A stretch of 64,000 nt of DNA from Mycobacterium uberis (GTDB taxonomy: Bacteria; Actinomycetota; Actinomycetes; Mycobacteriales; Mycobacteriaceae). The number at the start of each line of letters is the position of its first letter. Within the stretch, counting starts at the first letter, position 1. A program made the translations under genes and the position numbers. The stretch spans positions 1 to 64,000 of the forward strand of contig NZ_QAYL01000014.1 in NCBI RefSeq assembly GCF_003408705.1, in the 5' to 3' direction. This document shows, piece after piece, positions 55,234-64,000 of this stretch. The notes below the pieces were generated by a model that was not told the DNA's origin, did no database searches, and saw only the letters and a program-made list of their open reading frames with translations.

Positions 55234-55545
55234 GTGAGTGCGAACACATTGAGCATAGATTTTGATTCTATGTGCTTAGCTGCAGTCACAACAGACAGCC
55301 GAAGTGAAGAAATCCGGGTAATGCTGTAAATTTTATATTTGGTCGGATGAGCAGTATGTCGTCGGTGTAGGGTGGATTTGTGGTCGTACGCTTCAGCGAT
55401 GTGGAGGATCGCTGGAACACCGATTCGCTGCGGTTTTAGCGTGTCTTGTGCACCATCGCTATAAACCATTCGGTATAATGAGGCTGTGTGGAGCCATGCC
55501 CGCCACATTGCCGTAGCCTGCGGAAACCTTATGATTGGGAGGGGA
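55234..55545 (+). pseudogene. esxU: ESX-4 WXG100 protein EsxU pseudogene
   Basis: GTG at 55234 reads MSANTLSIDFDSMCLAAVTT and DSRSEEIRVML, then a stop, like EsxU (NTLxxDFDLMRxxAxxTDxRNEEIRAML). Shifted frames give the C-terminus TIRYNEAVWSHARHIAVACG, NL. Followed directly by the esxT remnant, the same order as M. tuberculosis. Confidence 0.75.
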
Positions 55546-55569
55546 TCGCCCGTGGATCCGGTGTGGTCC

Positions 55570-55857
55570 GAATAGTTTCGGCGACATGAATACGCCATTC
55601 GCCGGAAAATCCACACACGTCGGCCCGCTTCACCGCCGTGCTGGAACACTTGAGACCACAAATCGCGCCCGTTGCGGCGATGGTGGACTCATGCAGCGGC
55701 GGCTACTTGCCAGGTTGAGCGGCTCAAGTGGCATCAGGCGGCCACCGCGCTCAAGCTCAATGAGATCCTGGCTGACTTGGCTAATGCAGTACGCGACGGC
55801 GCCGATGATATGGCCAACATTGACCGTCGGGCTGTCGGCGTCTGGGTAAGGTAGCTA
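55570..55857 (+). pseudogene. esxT: ESX-4 WXG100 protein EsxT pseudogene
   Basis: First-half blocks HEYAIRRKIHT and VLEHLRPQIAPVAAMV are in different frames. The second half is clear at 55700-55855: VERLKWHQAATALKLNEILA, DLANAVRDGADDMANIDRRA, VGVW. This matches EsxT (EQLKWHQAATALNEILIDLGNAVRDGADDVAHADRRAAGxW, compared piecewise). Located 243 bp before rplM, as esxT precedes rplM in M. tuberculosis. Confidence 0.85.
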
Positions 55858-56099
55858 CGCCCAACAGATCTGTGTGGTCTCGACAGAGACAGAGCCGTCG
55901 GGGCCACGCAGTCATTTTGACCTGCGGGGATGCACGTCGGTAAACTCCGCCCTTGGCGTGCGGGTACACGGGGATCTCAGGTCAATGTCGGTCGCCGAGA
56001 CCAACCCCGCGTTGGACCAACCAGGGCCGTCGGATCGGCACCCGGGTCATACCGGGATCTAGGAACCGGGTTAAACCTGAAACGAGAGGGGTAAGCGCT

Positions 56100-56543
56100 G
56101 TGTCTACATACGCGCCCAAGGCGGGTGACAGCACGCGGTCGTGGTATATTATCGATGCCACGGACGTGGTGCTTGGCCGCCTTGCTGTTGTAGCGGCCAA
56201 CCTGTTGCGTGGCAAGCATAAACCTACGTTCGCTCCCAATGTCGATGGCGGTGACTTCGTCATCATTATCAATGCTGACAAGGTCGCCATCAGCGGCGAC
56301 AAACTGCAGCATAAGATGGCTTACTTCCACTCAGGGTATCCCGGTGGCTTGCGCAAACGCCCCATTGGTGAGTTGATGCAAAAGCACCCCGACCGTGTCG
56401 TAGAGAAAGCTATCGTCGGCATGTTGCCCAAGAACAAGCTCAGCCGCCAGGTCCAGCGAAAGCTTCGCGTCTATGCCGGGCCAGAGCATCCGCATGCCGC
56501 TCAACAACCGGTCCCATTCGAGATTAAGCAGGTGGCGCAGTGA
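56100..56543 (+). CDS. rplM: 50S ribosomal protein L13
   Basis: 147 residues from the GTG at 56100, preceded by GAGAGGGG; this equals the M. tuberculosis length. The frame is open back to 55953, but those codons are not L13-like. [97 protein letters not shown]. The stop overlaps the rpsI GTG by 4 bp. Confidence 0.97.
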   Translation: MSTYAPKAGDSTRSWYIIDATDVVLGRLAVVAANLLRGKHKPTFAPNVDGGDFVIIINADKVAISGDKLQHKMAYFHSGYPGGLRKRPIGELMQKHPDRVVEKAIVGMLPKNKLSRQVQRKLRVYAGPEHPHAAQQPVPFEIKQVAQ

Positions 56544-57001
56544 CCGAGCCTAGTAAAGCCGCGGAGATTGCGATGGAGACTTCAGCTGCCAAGCACAGTG
56601 AATCGTTCGTGTTTGAGCGACCCATCCAGACTGTCGGCCGCCGCAAAGAGGCTGTCGTGCGGGTGCGGCTGGTGCCTGGCACTGGCAAGTTCGATCTCAA
56701 CGGTCGCAGCCTGGAGGACTACTTCCCGAACAAGGTGCACCAGCAGCTCATAAAGGCGCCGTTGGTGACCGTCGAGCGGACAGTGAGCTTCGACATCTTC
56801 GCTCTCCTGCACGGCGGTGGCCCATCGGGTCAGGCCGGGGCGTTGCGCTTGGGCATCGCCCGGGCGTTGATTATGGCGTCACCGGAGGACCGGCCCACCT
56901 TGAAGAAAGCCGGTTTCCTCACCCGTGATTCACGCGCCACCGAGCGCAAGAAGTACGGCTTGAAGAAGGCTCGTAAGGCGCCGCAGTACAGCAAGCGCTG
57001 A
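56540..57001 (+). CDS. rpsI: 30S ribosomal protein S9
   Basis: 153 residues with the actinobacterial N-terminal extension (about 25 residues), then [60 protein letters not shown] and the C-terminal [19 protein letters not shown] that reaches P-site tRNA. GTG start in a 4-bp overlap with rplM. Confidence 0.98.
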   Translation: MTEPSKAAEIAMETSAAKHSESFVFERPIQTVGRRKEAVVRVRLVPGTGKFDLNGRSLEDYFPNKVHQQLIKAPLVTVERTVSFDIFALLHGGGPSGQAGALRLGIARALIMASPEDRPTLKKAGFLTRDSRATERKKYGLKKARKAPQYSKR

Positions 57002-57185
57002 TTGGTGAGTACTTTCCTGGCCGCGACTTGGAGTCCTCCGCTAGCGGAAGACCCCAAGTTCGGTTGCAACTGTGCATCGTTGTTTGCCGTTGCCGGCGTG
57101 TTGACGGCTGAGCGTACACGGTTTCGGCCAGAAAGACATGAGTACGTAGAGCTTCAGAGCCGTTAACTGTGAGAGGTTTGTCCGC

Positions 57186-58523
57186 ATGGGTCGACTATTC
57201 GGCACCGACGGTGTTCGTGGAGTGGCCAATCGTGAGTTGACCCCTGAGCTGGCACTGGCGCTAGGCGCGGCGGCGGTACGACGCTTGGCCAGTTCGGGCG
57301 AACCGGGGCGGCGGATTGCCGTGATTGGTCGCGACCCGCGAGCCAGTGGCGAGATGCTCGAGGCTGCTGTTATCGCCGGCCTGACCAGTGAGGGTATTGA
57401 CGTACTGCGGGTCGGAGTGCTCCCGACACCTGCAGTGGCGTATCTGACCGGCGCCTACGACGCCAACTTCGGGGTTATGATCTCGGCGTCCCACAACCCG
57501 ATGCCCTACAACGGCATCAAGATTTTTGGACCGGGTGGCCACAAATTGGACAACGACACCGAGGACCAGATCGAAGACCTAGTTGCCGGTGGGCCCGGGT
57601 TGCGCCCGGCTGGCGCGGCGATCGGCCGTGTCATCGACGCCGAGGATGCCGTGGAACGGTACTTGTGCCACGTGGGCAAAGCCAGCACCATTCGACTCGA
57701 CGGCTTGATGGTGGTCGTTGACTGTGCCCATGGCGCAGCCTCGTCGACAGCACCGCGCGCATATTGCGCCGCCGGCGCCCAGGTTATTGCGATCAATGCC
57801 GATCCCAATGGCATCAACATCAACGACCGCTGTGGCTCGACGGACCTGGATTCGTTGCGCTCTGCGGTACTTGTCCACCGCGCTGACCTAGGTCTGGCGC
57901 ACGACGGAGATGCCGACCGGTGCCTTGCTGTTGATGCCAACGGTGATCTTGTCGACGGCGACGCGATTATGGTCGTGTTGGCGCTGGCGATGCACGAAGC
58001 CGGCGAACTTTCGTCCAACACGCTGGTGACTACCGTGATGAGCAACCTGGGGCTGCACCTGGCTATGCGTTCTGTCGGCGTCACTGTGCGTACCACCGGC
58101 GTTGGTGACCGCTGTGTGCTGGAAGAATTGCGTGCCGGTGACTTCAGTATTGGCGGCGAGCAGTCCGGCCATATCGTGCTGCCCGCCTTGGGCTCCACCG
58201 GCGACGGTATCGCCACGGGGCTGCGATTGATGACCCGCATGGTGCAGACCGGCTCTTCGTTGGCCGCCCTCGCGTCGGCGATGCATGCGTTACCGCAGGT
58301 GCTCATCAACGTCGAGGTTACGGACAAGGTCACCGCTGCCACTGCGCCCTCGGTGCAGAAAGCGGTCGCGGCTGCCGAGGCCGAGTTAGGAGATGCAGGT
58401 CGAATCCTGTTGCGTCCTTCAGGAACTGAGCCGATGATCCGGGTCATGGTGGAAGCGACCGAAGCGGATATCGCGCACCGAGTGGCAACGCGAGTCGCCG
58501 CAGCAGTGAGTGCTCAGGGCTAA
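57186..58523 (+). CDS. glmM: Phosphoglucosamine mutase
   Basis: Converts glucosamine-6-P to glucosamine-1-P for UDP-GlcNAc, feeding peptidoglycan and the arabinogalactan linker. 445 residues (M. tuberculosis MrsA 448). [20 protein letters not shown], the phosphoserine loop [13 protein letters not shown] with Ser102, metal loop [13 protein letters not shown], sugar-binding [11 protein letters not shown] and phosphate-binding [17 protein letters not shown] start after GTGAGAGG. It works with GlmS, encoded 3.6 kb downstream. Confidence 0.97.
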   Translation: MGRLFGTDGVRGVANRELTPELALALGAAAVRRLASSGEPGRRIAVIGRDPRASGEMLEAAVIAGLTSEGIDVLRVGVLPTPAVAYLTGAYDANFGVMISASHNPMPYNGIKIFGPGGHKLDNDTEDQIEDLVAGGPGLRPAGAAIGRVIDAEDAVERYLCHVGKASTIRLDGLMVVVDCAHGAASSTAPRAYCAAGAQVIAINADPNGININDRCGSTDLDSLRSAVLVHRADLGLAHDGDADRCLAVDANGDLVDGDAIMVVLALAMHEAGELSSNTLVTTVMSNLGLHLAMRSVGVTVRTTGVGDRCVLEELRAGDFSIGGEQSGHIVLPALGSTGDGIATGLRLMTRMVQTGSSLAALASAMHALPQVLINVEVTDKVTAATAPSVQKAVAAAEAELGDAGRILLRPSGTEPMIRVMVEATEADIAHRVATRVAAAVSAQG

Positions 58524-58550
58524 CCTCTCCGACGCTGGCACTTAGACGCG

Positions 58551-58870
58551 ATGTCGGGCGTCAGATTAGGTATGAGACCTATGGCCGATACCAGTATCGG
58601 CATTGTGACGGTACATGCCGTCGTCGACCGGTTAAGCGCTGCGGCTGAACATATAGACGATACCATCGCCGATCATCTGACTAAGCTGGCTTTTCGCGAC
58701 GCCAGCGTTGGTCGAGTGCTACTTGCCCACGGCGAGGCATTACGTGCTGGACTGGATTGACTGGCGGCGTAATTACCACAGTGGTCACGTGCAGTCGTCG
58801 AGATCGGCGTCGCTTTGCGGGCCGGTGCGGGCTGCTATGCTACGGCAAGGATCGTTTGGTCGTGGTCGAG
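58551..58870 (+). pseudogene. Small conserved protein pseudogene (Rv3440c-like)
   Basis: The first 69 codons are open (RLGMRPMADTSIGIVTVHAV, DRLSAAAEHIDDTIADHLTK). TGA at 58758 and TAA 12 bases later interrupt an otherwise continuous frame: LAA, stop, LPQWSRAVVEIGVALRAGAG, CYAT. This is an all-helical protein of about 103 residues like Rv3440c, resembling type VII-associated helical proteins. No frameshift is needed, so loss looks fairly recent. Confidence 0.75.
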
Positions 58871-58879
58871 CAGTTAGAC

Positions 58880-60030
58880 GTCGCCGAGTGTTTCGCTGAG
58901 GGCCGGTCCGTTGACGAGCACACGTAAAGTACGTGCGCCCCTTCCAGATCCGTGACTGGCGTGACAATGAAGATGGCCTTGACCTTCGAGCGCTTGATCA
59001 TGATTGTGTGTAAATGTGCTCGGCGTGCGTCGCGGTCACCGAGGTGCTGCGGATACAGTGTGCCCTGGTTGTGGAGCTGGCGGCGGTGGGAAACGGGGGG
59101 CGAGAGCGGATTTCACGTCCGGTTTCTCCCGGCCTATCGTGACGCCGGAAACACGGTGGCCACCGAAGTCCGTGTGGCTGCCCAGTTGTACGAGTCATTG
59201 CGCGACAACTTGTGGTATCTACTCGACTCGAAGGTAGTCATCGCCATAGGCGATCGCACGCTCGCGTAGTGGCTGGAATGGTTGGCCGCAGCTGACGCAG
59301 TCACGAATCGGGGTGAGGGGATCGGTTGACGACTAATCAATTAGTTTATCAATAGATTAAAGCCCTACGTGGACAACTGTGTTCGCAACTATTGGCTGAC
59401 CACGATGCGTTCGACGCTGGGCCGACGTCGTGGCGTCCTACGACATGGTGACCGACAAGCTGGCCGCCCTGTCGCCCGTGTATTTCAAAGTTCCTGGGTG
59501 ACCTTGGGTTGGTATGGGAACTGGTCTAGCCAGCTCCGGTGAGCACACCAACAAAGGTGGCGGTGGCCGCTCCCGCCGCTTTTCCGGCTTCCCAATTGGG
59601 TGCTGCGCCTACTTTGATCCACGTCACCACGTGGGGTCAAAGGGGCTTCTGGCAAGCTCCGGACTTCTCGGTGGACAGAGCAATCTTGGTGGGCTTGCCA
59701 GTCGGATCATTGAAGCGATGGGTGGTCTGCTGGGATTGGGAGGCTAAACAGCGGCCCAATTCGTCGGCGCTTGACGATTGGTTGGGTGAGTCTCCCTTCA
59801 CCGAGGACGCCGCCAACGATGATGCTGATGACGTCCCCGATGCCAAGGTCGACGAAGGCGACGAAGCAGCTGAGGCGGACAGGGTCGAAGAGTCTTCGCC
59901 CAAGGAGGAGTCCTCGTCGGGTGGTGTACACCATTGGCCAAGAGGACTCCTAGGAGCGCCATCGGTTGATACGTCGTTGGTTGGTAATCGACTCTGCGCC
60001 TCTACCGTGAGATGGATCAACTCCGTGTGA
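58880..60030 (+). pseudogene. Ala/Pro-rich exported-type protein pseudogene (Rv3439c-like)
   Basis: Blocks in mixed frames: VVEQLDVAECFAEGRSVDEH, AYRDAGNTVATEVRVAAQLY, ESLRDNLWYLLDSKVVIAIG, STPTKVAVAAPAAFPASQLG, LLGGQSNLGGLASRIIEAMG, GLLGLGG, then an acidic repeat-like segment (DDADDVPDAKVDEGDEAAEA). Order and composition suit Rv3439c of M. tuberculosis, a long Ala/Pro-rich protein next to Rv3440c. Short stretches of up to about 160 codons are open by chance. Confidence 0.6.
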
Positions 60031-60069
60031 GATCGGCTTTGGGCGAGCTTATGCAGGCAGGGTGTAGTG

Positions 60070-61080
60070 GCAAGTCAGGCCGGCCGTAGCTGCAGGAGTT
60101 GCTTGACGTAGCGTACGGACTCAGCGGGGTCTGCTGCCATCGGGCTAATCAACAGCGTGGTTATGCTCGCTTCAGCGAAAACGGCTAAGTGTTCGGCGAT
60201 GAATCTGCGTGAGCTGACCAGCGGGATCCCGCGCATCAACTCGTCGGGCATCATGCTGACGTCCGTTCAGCTGCAGCTCCTGGATCCGTTCAGCGATCCC
60301 GTCGAACCCGTAGCGTGTTGCCAGGATGTGACAGAAGGTGCGCCCTTTGGTTCTCATTCCGTCGATGTACAGGGCTAGTAGCGGCTTGGCCCAGGTAAGT
60401 TGACCATCGACACCGTCACCGATGGCGAACGACACATGCACCATTACGTCCACAGCAGCCCCAGTGCAGGATCCCGCTTGACAGCGCCGGCCGTTAATGC
60501 TTCACTCCAGACCGACTCGGCCTTCTCCGGATAGAATGAAGACCGGCTGCCAGCTCTCGGTGATTTCGGCTGTAAGCTCAGCTTTTTCGTCTCCAGTGCT
60601 GTGATCGTGATCGGAATGTGCTTATGCACAGGGTGATTGATGGGCTGTAACGCTTTGTCTAATTCTGTTCCGCGTTCCGCGGATAATGATATCCGCTAAT
60701 GTTTGCCATTGTATTGCAGTCGGTTTCGGTTCCACACTTGTCGATAGACTTCCACGATTTTGCAGGTGCGGCCCAGCGGTGCATCAAACTCGACGCCGTG
60801 AAACCCCTCCAGCACTTGCGGTCCGGATGTGCCGATACCGAGATCGGATAGGCCCTCGGACACGAAATCTAGACTCGCCGCAGTCATGGTCAGCCACGAC
60901 AGCGTGCGAATGTACGGAGGAAACACCCCGGACACCAATTCTATGGTAGTTATTTTGACGGCCACGTAGCCCAGCTGGCTGACCGTGTCGAAGGAATACG
61001 CTTCGGGGCTACCCCTGCGACATCGAGGTTGGCCTTTTCAGTTCGACGATGTAGTTGGCAGCTTGGTGAAACCCACCCGA
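60070..61080 (-). pseudogene. F420-dependent luciferase-like oxidoreductase pseudogene
   Basis: N-terminal half on the complement (60965-60700): VKITTIELVSGVFPPYIRTL, SWLTMTAASLDFVSEGLSDL, GIGTSGPQVLEGFHGVEFDA, the core LxLGxGxSGPQVxEGxxGxxFD of this F420 subgroup. C-terminal half: VMVHVSFAIGDGVDGQLTWA, KPLLALYIDGM, RYGFDGIAERIQEL, LISPMAADPAESVRYVKQLL. Frameshifts near 60700 and 60200. An 11-bp tandem duplication is at 61109-61130 just upstream. No counterpart at this exact place in M. tuberculosis that I recall. Confidence 0.75.
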
Positions 61081-61165
61081 GTAATCCAGCGCAGTGCCTA
61101 TTCACACCAACGACAGATAAACGACAGATATCATTATGGCAGTATCCCGCTGCTGTCGATCCGTG

Positions 61166-62035
61166 TTACTTTAGCAGCGCGACGATCTTCTGTTCGAGGG
61201 TGACCGGTGGCGCCTTGGGGTTCACCGGGGCTGTCTGGCGCAGATGTACGTCGGGGTCGGCGAAGTCGCGGTAGTCTTTGTTGCCGCCAAGCGCATAGAG
61301 CAGGTAACCGGTCAGTAGCGACCGAACCGCTTTTTGCGTCGCGCGGTGCGGGCCGTCCAGCCCGATGACTTTCGTCAGTTGTCGTCCCTCCACTAGACCG
61401 CCGGCTTTGGCTTTGCTGACGACGCGCAGGGTGGCACTATCCCACGCGTGGGACAGCGATAGAGCGTTTGAATTCAACGTCTTCGGATCGCTCGGTGCGG
61501 TCAAGATCAGACCCGGGACCGTGCACTTCGCTGCCAGTTGTTCGGGCGTTGGACCCGTGACTGTCGGGAAGATCGCCACCGCGCATTTGACCGGCAAGCC
61601 GGCCAAGCCAGGCAGCCTGGCTGCGGCGAACACGGCGGCCGACCCACCGAAGCCGTGTCCTACCAGGCCGAGCTTGGCGGGGTGCACGCTGATATTGCCG
61701 GGACCCAGCCGCACACCTGTTACGATGCCGAGGGCCGAACTGAGATCGAAGGCCAGATTGAGCACCGAAGGGATTAGGCCTCGTTGGGTGTCAGGAGCGC
61801 CGACCACGATGCCCCACGACGCTAGATGTTCTAATAGACCTGCGTACCGGGCGGTACCGGTAAGCCAATCGTGACCAAACGCGACGCCGGGCAAGTGCAA
61901 GCCCTTATCCGGAGTATACACTACCCCTGGTAAACCGGCAAAGGACAAGTCACCACGCAAAACTCGGTACGGGCCACGGCGGCTGAGGGCTGCGATGAGC
62001 TTGCGGGTGTGGGCCACCCATCGACGGTAGCGCAC
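61166..62035 (-). CDS. Alpha/beta-hydrolase-fold protein (Rv3438-like)
   Basis: 289 residues, uninterrupted. Dienelactone-hydrolase/PAF-acetylhydrolase-like layout: LPGVVYTPDKGLHLPGVAFG and HDWLTGTARYAGLLEHLASW, with the oxyanion strand; the nucleophile elbow position is GLVGHGFGGSAAV, where the usual Ser is replaced by Phe (G-H-G-F-G-G). Acid loop LILTAPSDPKTLNSN and DGPHRATQKAV follow. M. tuberculosis Rv3438 has the same GHGFG. It may be a non-catalytic or unusual hydrolase. ATG 62035; GTG at 62017 is an alternative. Divergent from glmS with 52 bp between. Confidence 0.85.
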   Translation of the reverse strand: MRYRRWVAHTRKLIAALSRRGPYRVLRGDLSFAGLPGVVYTPDKGLHLPGVAFGHDWLTGTARYAGLLEHLASWGIVVGAPDTQRGLIPSVLNLAFDLSSALGIVTGVRLGPGNISVHPAKLGLVGHGFGGSAAVFAAARLPGLAGLPVKCAVAIFPTVTGPTPEQLAAKCTVPGLILTAPSDPKTLNSNALSLSHAWDSATLRVVSKAKAGGLVEGRQLTKVIGLDGPHRATQKAVRSLLTGYLLYALGGNKDYRDFADPDVHLRQTAPVNPKAPPVTLEQKIVALLK

Positions 62036-62087
62036 TGGTCAGCCTTGTGCATCCTCCACTGCAACGGCTGCACTACCCTCATTAGGT

Positions 62088-63956
62088 ATGTGTGGAATTG
62101 TCGGCTATGTCGGGCAGCGTTCTGCCTGTGAGGTCGTCATGGACGCACTGCGCAGAATGGAGTACCGTGGCTACGACTCGTCGGGACTAGCGCTGATTGA
62201 TGGCGCAGGCAAACTGACTGTTCGTCGTCGTGCCGGTCGGCTTTCCAATTTGGAGTCGGCGTTGGCGGAGATGGTTCCGACGTTGCTGGCAGGCAACGTC
62301 GGCCTTGGCCATACCCGGTGGGCCACCCATGGTCGCCCCACCGACCGCAATGCGCATCCGCACCGCGATGCCACCGGCAAGATCGCCGTTGTCCACAACG
62401 GCATCATCGAGAATTTCGTCTCCCTTCGTCATGAGCTGGAGAACGCCGGTGTGGAGTTTGCTAGTGACACCGACACCGAGGCTGCTGTGCATCTGGTGTC
62501 CCAGGCGTATCGCGATGGCGAGACAGCCGGTGATTTCGTCGGCTCCGTGCTGGCGGTGTTGCGCCTGCTGCAGGGCCACTTCGCCCTGGTGTTCGCCAAC
62601 GCTGACGAACCCGGAACCATTGTGGCTGCGCGTCGCTCCACCCCGCTGGTGCTCGGGATCGGTGATGGTGAGATGTTCGTCGGCTCCGACGTGGCTGCGT
62701 TCATCGAATATACCCGGCATGCGGTCGAAATCGGCCAGAACCAGGCCGTGGTGATCACCGCAGACGGCTACCGGATCAGCGACTTTGACGGTAACGATGA
62801 CGCCGTAAACGCCCGCACATTACGTATTGACTGGGATCTGGCAGCCGCCGAAAAGGGCGGCTATGAGTACTTCATGCTCAAGGAGATCGCCGAGCAACCT
62901 GACGCTGTAGCCGACACGCTGCTCGGGCATTTCGCTGCTGGCCGGGTCGTACTCGATGAGCAACGATTGAGTGACCAGGAGCTCCGTGAGGTCGACAAGG
63001 TGTTTGTAGTCGCCTGCGGTACCGCATATCATTCCGGGTTGTTGGCGAAATATACGATCGAGCACTGGACGCGGTTACCCGTCGAGGTGGAGCTGGCCAG
63101 CGAATTTCGCTACCGCGACCCCGTCCTGGACCGCAGCACGCTGGTGGTGGCAATTTCTCAATCCGGTGAAACCGCCGACACCTTAGAAGCGGTCCGACAC
63201 GCCAAGGAGCAGAAGGCCAAGGTGCTGGCGATCTGCAACACCAACGGTTCCCAAATCCCACGCGAGTGTGATGCGGTGCTATACACCCGCGCCGGACCAG
63301 AGATCGGTGTTGCTTCAACGAAAACCTTCCTGGCCCAGGTCGCCGCAACCTATCTGCTCGGGCTGGCGTTGGCGCAGGCCCGTGGCACCAAGTATCCCGA
63401 TGAGGTGCAGCGCGAGTACCGCGAGCTGGAAGCGATGCCCAACCTGGTGGCCCGGGTCATCGCGGGAATGGGGTCAGTGGCTGATTTGGCCTATCAGTTC
63501 GCCCAGTCGACGACCGTGTTGTTCCTGGGTCGCCATGTCGGTTACCCGGTGGCGTTGGAAGGTGCGCTGAAACTCAAGGAGTTAGCCTACATGCATGCCG
63601 AGGGTTTCGCCGCCGGCGAGCTCAAGCACGGCCCTATCGCGCTGATTGAAGACAACCTGCCGGTTATCGTCGTCATGCCCTCCCCCAAGGGGTCGGCAAC
63701 GCTGCATGCTAAATTGCTTAACAACATCCGGGAAATCCAGACCCGCGGAGCGGTGACGATTGTGATCTCGGAAGAGGGCGACGACACGGTGCGTCCTTAT
63801 GCTGATCATCTGATCGAACTCCCCGCGGTGTCAACACTTTTGCAGCCGTTGCTGTCGACCATCCCGCTACAGGTGTTTGCTGCGTCGGTGGCGCAGGCCC
63901 GCGGCTACGACGTTGACAAGCCGCGTAATCTGGCCAAGTCCGTCACCGTTGAGTAA
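62088..63956 (+). CDS. glmS: Glutamine-fructose-6-phosphate aminotransferase (isomerizing)
   Basis: First committed step of UDP-GlcNAc synthesis. 622 residues. N-terminal Ntn glutaminase domain: MCGIVGYVGQ with nucleophile Cys2 exposed after Met removal, GHTRWATHGRPTDRNAHPH, VHNGIIENFVSLRHEL. C-terminal isomerase with two SIS domains: FVVACGTAYHSGLLAKYTIE, VAISQSGETADTLEAVRHAK, GVASTKTFLAQVAATYLLGL, HAEGFAAGELKHGPIALIED, and the closing AQARGYDVDKPRNLAKSVTV with the conserved Lys. Several residues differ from the M. leprae protein as I remember it. ATG start. Confidence 0.98.
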   Translation: MCGIVGYVGQRSACEVVMDALRRMEYRGYDSSGLALIDGAGKLTVRRRAGRLSNLESALAEMVPTLLAGNVGLGHTRWATHGRPTDRNAHPHRDATGKIAVVHNGIIENFVSLRHELENAGVEFASDTDTEAAVHLVSQAYRDGETAGDFVGSVLAVLRLLQGHFALVFANADEPGTIVAARRSTPLVLGIGDGEMFVGSDVAAFIEYTRHAVEIGQNQAVVITADGYRISDFDGNDDAVNARTLRIDWDLAAAEKGGYEYFMLKEIAEQPDAVADTLLGHFAAGRVVLDEQRLSDQELREVDKVFVVACGTAYHSGLLAKYTIEHWTRLPVEVELASEFRYRDPVLDRSTLVVAISQSGETADTLEAVRHAKEQKAKVLAICNTNGSQIPRECDAVLYTRAGPEIGVASTKTFLAQVAATYLLGLALAQARGTKYPDEVQREYRELEAMPNLVARVIAGMGSVADLAYQFAQSTTVLFLGRHVGYPVALEGALKLKELAYMHAEGFAAGELKHGPIALIEDNLPVIVVMPSPKGSATLHAKLLNNIREIQTRGAVTIVISEEGDDTVRPYADHLIELPAVSTLLQPLLSTIPLQVFAASVAQARGYDVDKPRNLAKSVTVE

Positions 63957-64000
63957 ACGGCGCTGGGCTGTTCGCGGTATCGCGATTTTATCGGCAGCGC

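Noticed and set aside
55953-56099. N-terminal extension of rplM
   Set aside because: The 49 extra codons do not resemble L13, and the GTG at 56100 has a good ribosome site and gives the normal 147 residues.
57506-58447. 313-codon open frame on the complement of glmM
   Set aside because: Antisense shadow of a GC-biased gene; Ser/Thr/Arg-rich translation with no motif, and glmM is certain.
59539-60030. 163-codon acidic open frame as a real gene
   Set aside because: It fits as one block of the Rv3439c-like pseudogene: earlier blocks are in other frames, and there is no proper start or ribosome site.

Overview
The window reads as chromosome of a slow-growing mycobacterium with a decaying, leprosy-bacillus-like genome. 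Seen directly: about 30 intact genes cover roughly 39% of the 64 kb, and most of the rest is recognisable wreckage, with about 39 pseudogenes or gene fragments carrying in-frame stops and frameshifts. The intact genes are mycobacterial in content and order (rmlB-rmlC, infA-rpmJ-rpsM-rpsK-rpsD-rpoA-rplQ-truA, secY-adk-map-sigL-rslA, a PPE gene with cobQ-cobU behind it). The state resembles Mycobacterium leprae. However, GlmS and adenylate kinase differ at many residues from the M. leprae proteins as I remember them, and sigL/rslA look intact here. I therefore infer a relative such as M. lepromatosis, M. uberis or another reduced species. This was not tested by any search.

Layout. 1-0.8 kb: nothing recognised. 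0.8-18.2 kb: a purine block (purD, purB, purC, purS, purQ), an intact prolyl-oligopeptidase gene (ptrB), a membrane protein and a metallo-beta-lactamase-fold protein, separated by dead genes (PPE, ggtA, esterase, TetR, DUF429, cyp126, DoxX-like, a second TetR, emrB, FAD dehydrogenase). This follows the M. tuberculosis Rv0772-Rv0788 order. 18.2-23.6 kb: only pseudogenes, matching Rv0789c-Rv0794c. 23.6-28.1 kb: a PPE pseudogene at a synteny break, then dead xylB, a GNAT-type gene and a methyltransferase (Rv0729-Rv0731c), and an AT-rich 26-bp tandem repeat. 28.1-32.3 kb: secY, adk, map, sigL, rslA, all intact, with a SigL-type promoter before sigL. 32.3-38.7 kb: pseudogenes only (a thiamine-diphosphate enzyme, SRPBCC, MarR, an iron-siderophore ABC system). 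38.7-42.6 kb: a cobalamin-riboswitch-like leader, an intact PPE2-like gene, then dead cobQ and cobU. 42.6-45.9 kb: an AT-rich desert with a hemB remnant and a perfect 16-bp palindrome. 45.9-48.1 kb: an LpqH-family lipoprotein, rmlC and rmlB. 49.1-53.6 kb: the alpha ribosomal operon and truA. 53.6-55.9 kb: a dead cutinase and the dead ESX-4 pair esxU/esxT. 56.1-64 kb: rplM, rpsI, glmM, pseudogenes, an intact alpha/beta-hydrolase-like gene and glmS.

How it works together. The survivors are nearly all housekeeping: purine synthesis, translation and transcription, Sec export, N-terminal Met removal, rhamnose linker synthesis (RmlB/C) and UDP-GlcNAc supply (GlmS, GlmM), plus an envelope sigma factor with its zinc anti-sigma factor, a PPE protein and one lipoprotein. 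The losses are regulators (two TetR, GntR, MarR), F420-dependent enzymes (three), a P450, drug efflux, siderophore-iron import, cobalamin synthesis, cutinase and ESX-4. I see no transposase, phage gene, CRISPR array or tRNA. I did not find a new biological system. The most notable signals are the riboswitch-like leader that outlived its cob genes and the sigL module kept amid heavy decay.
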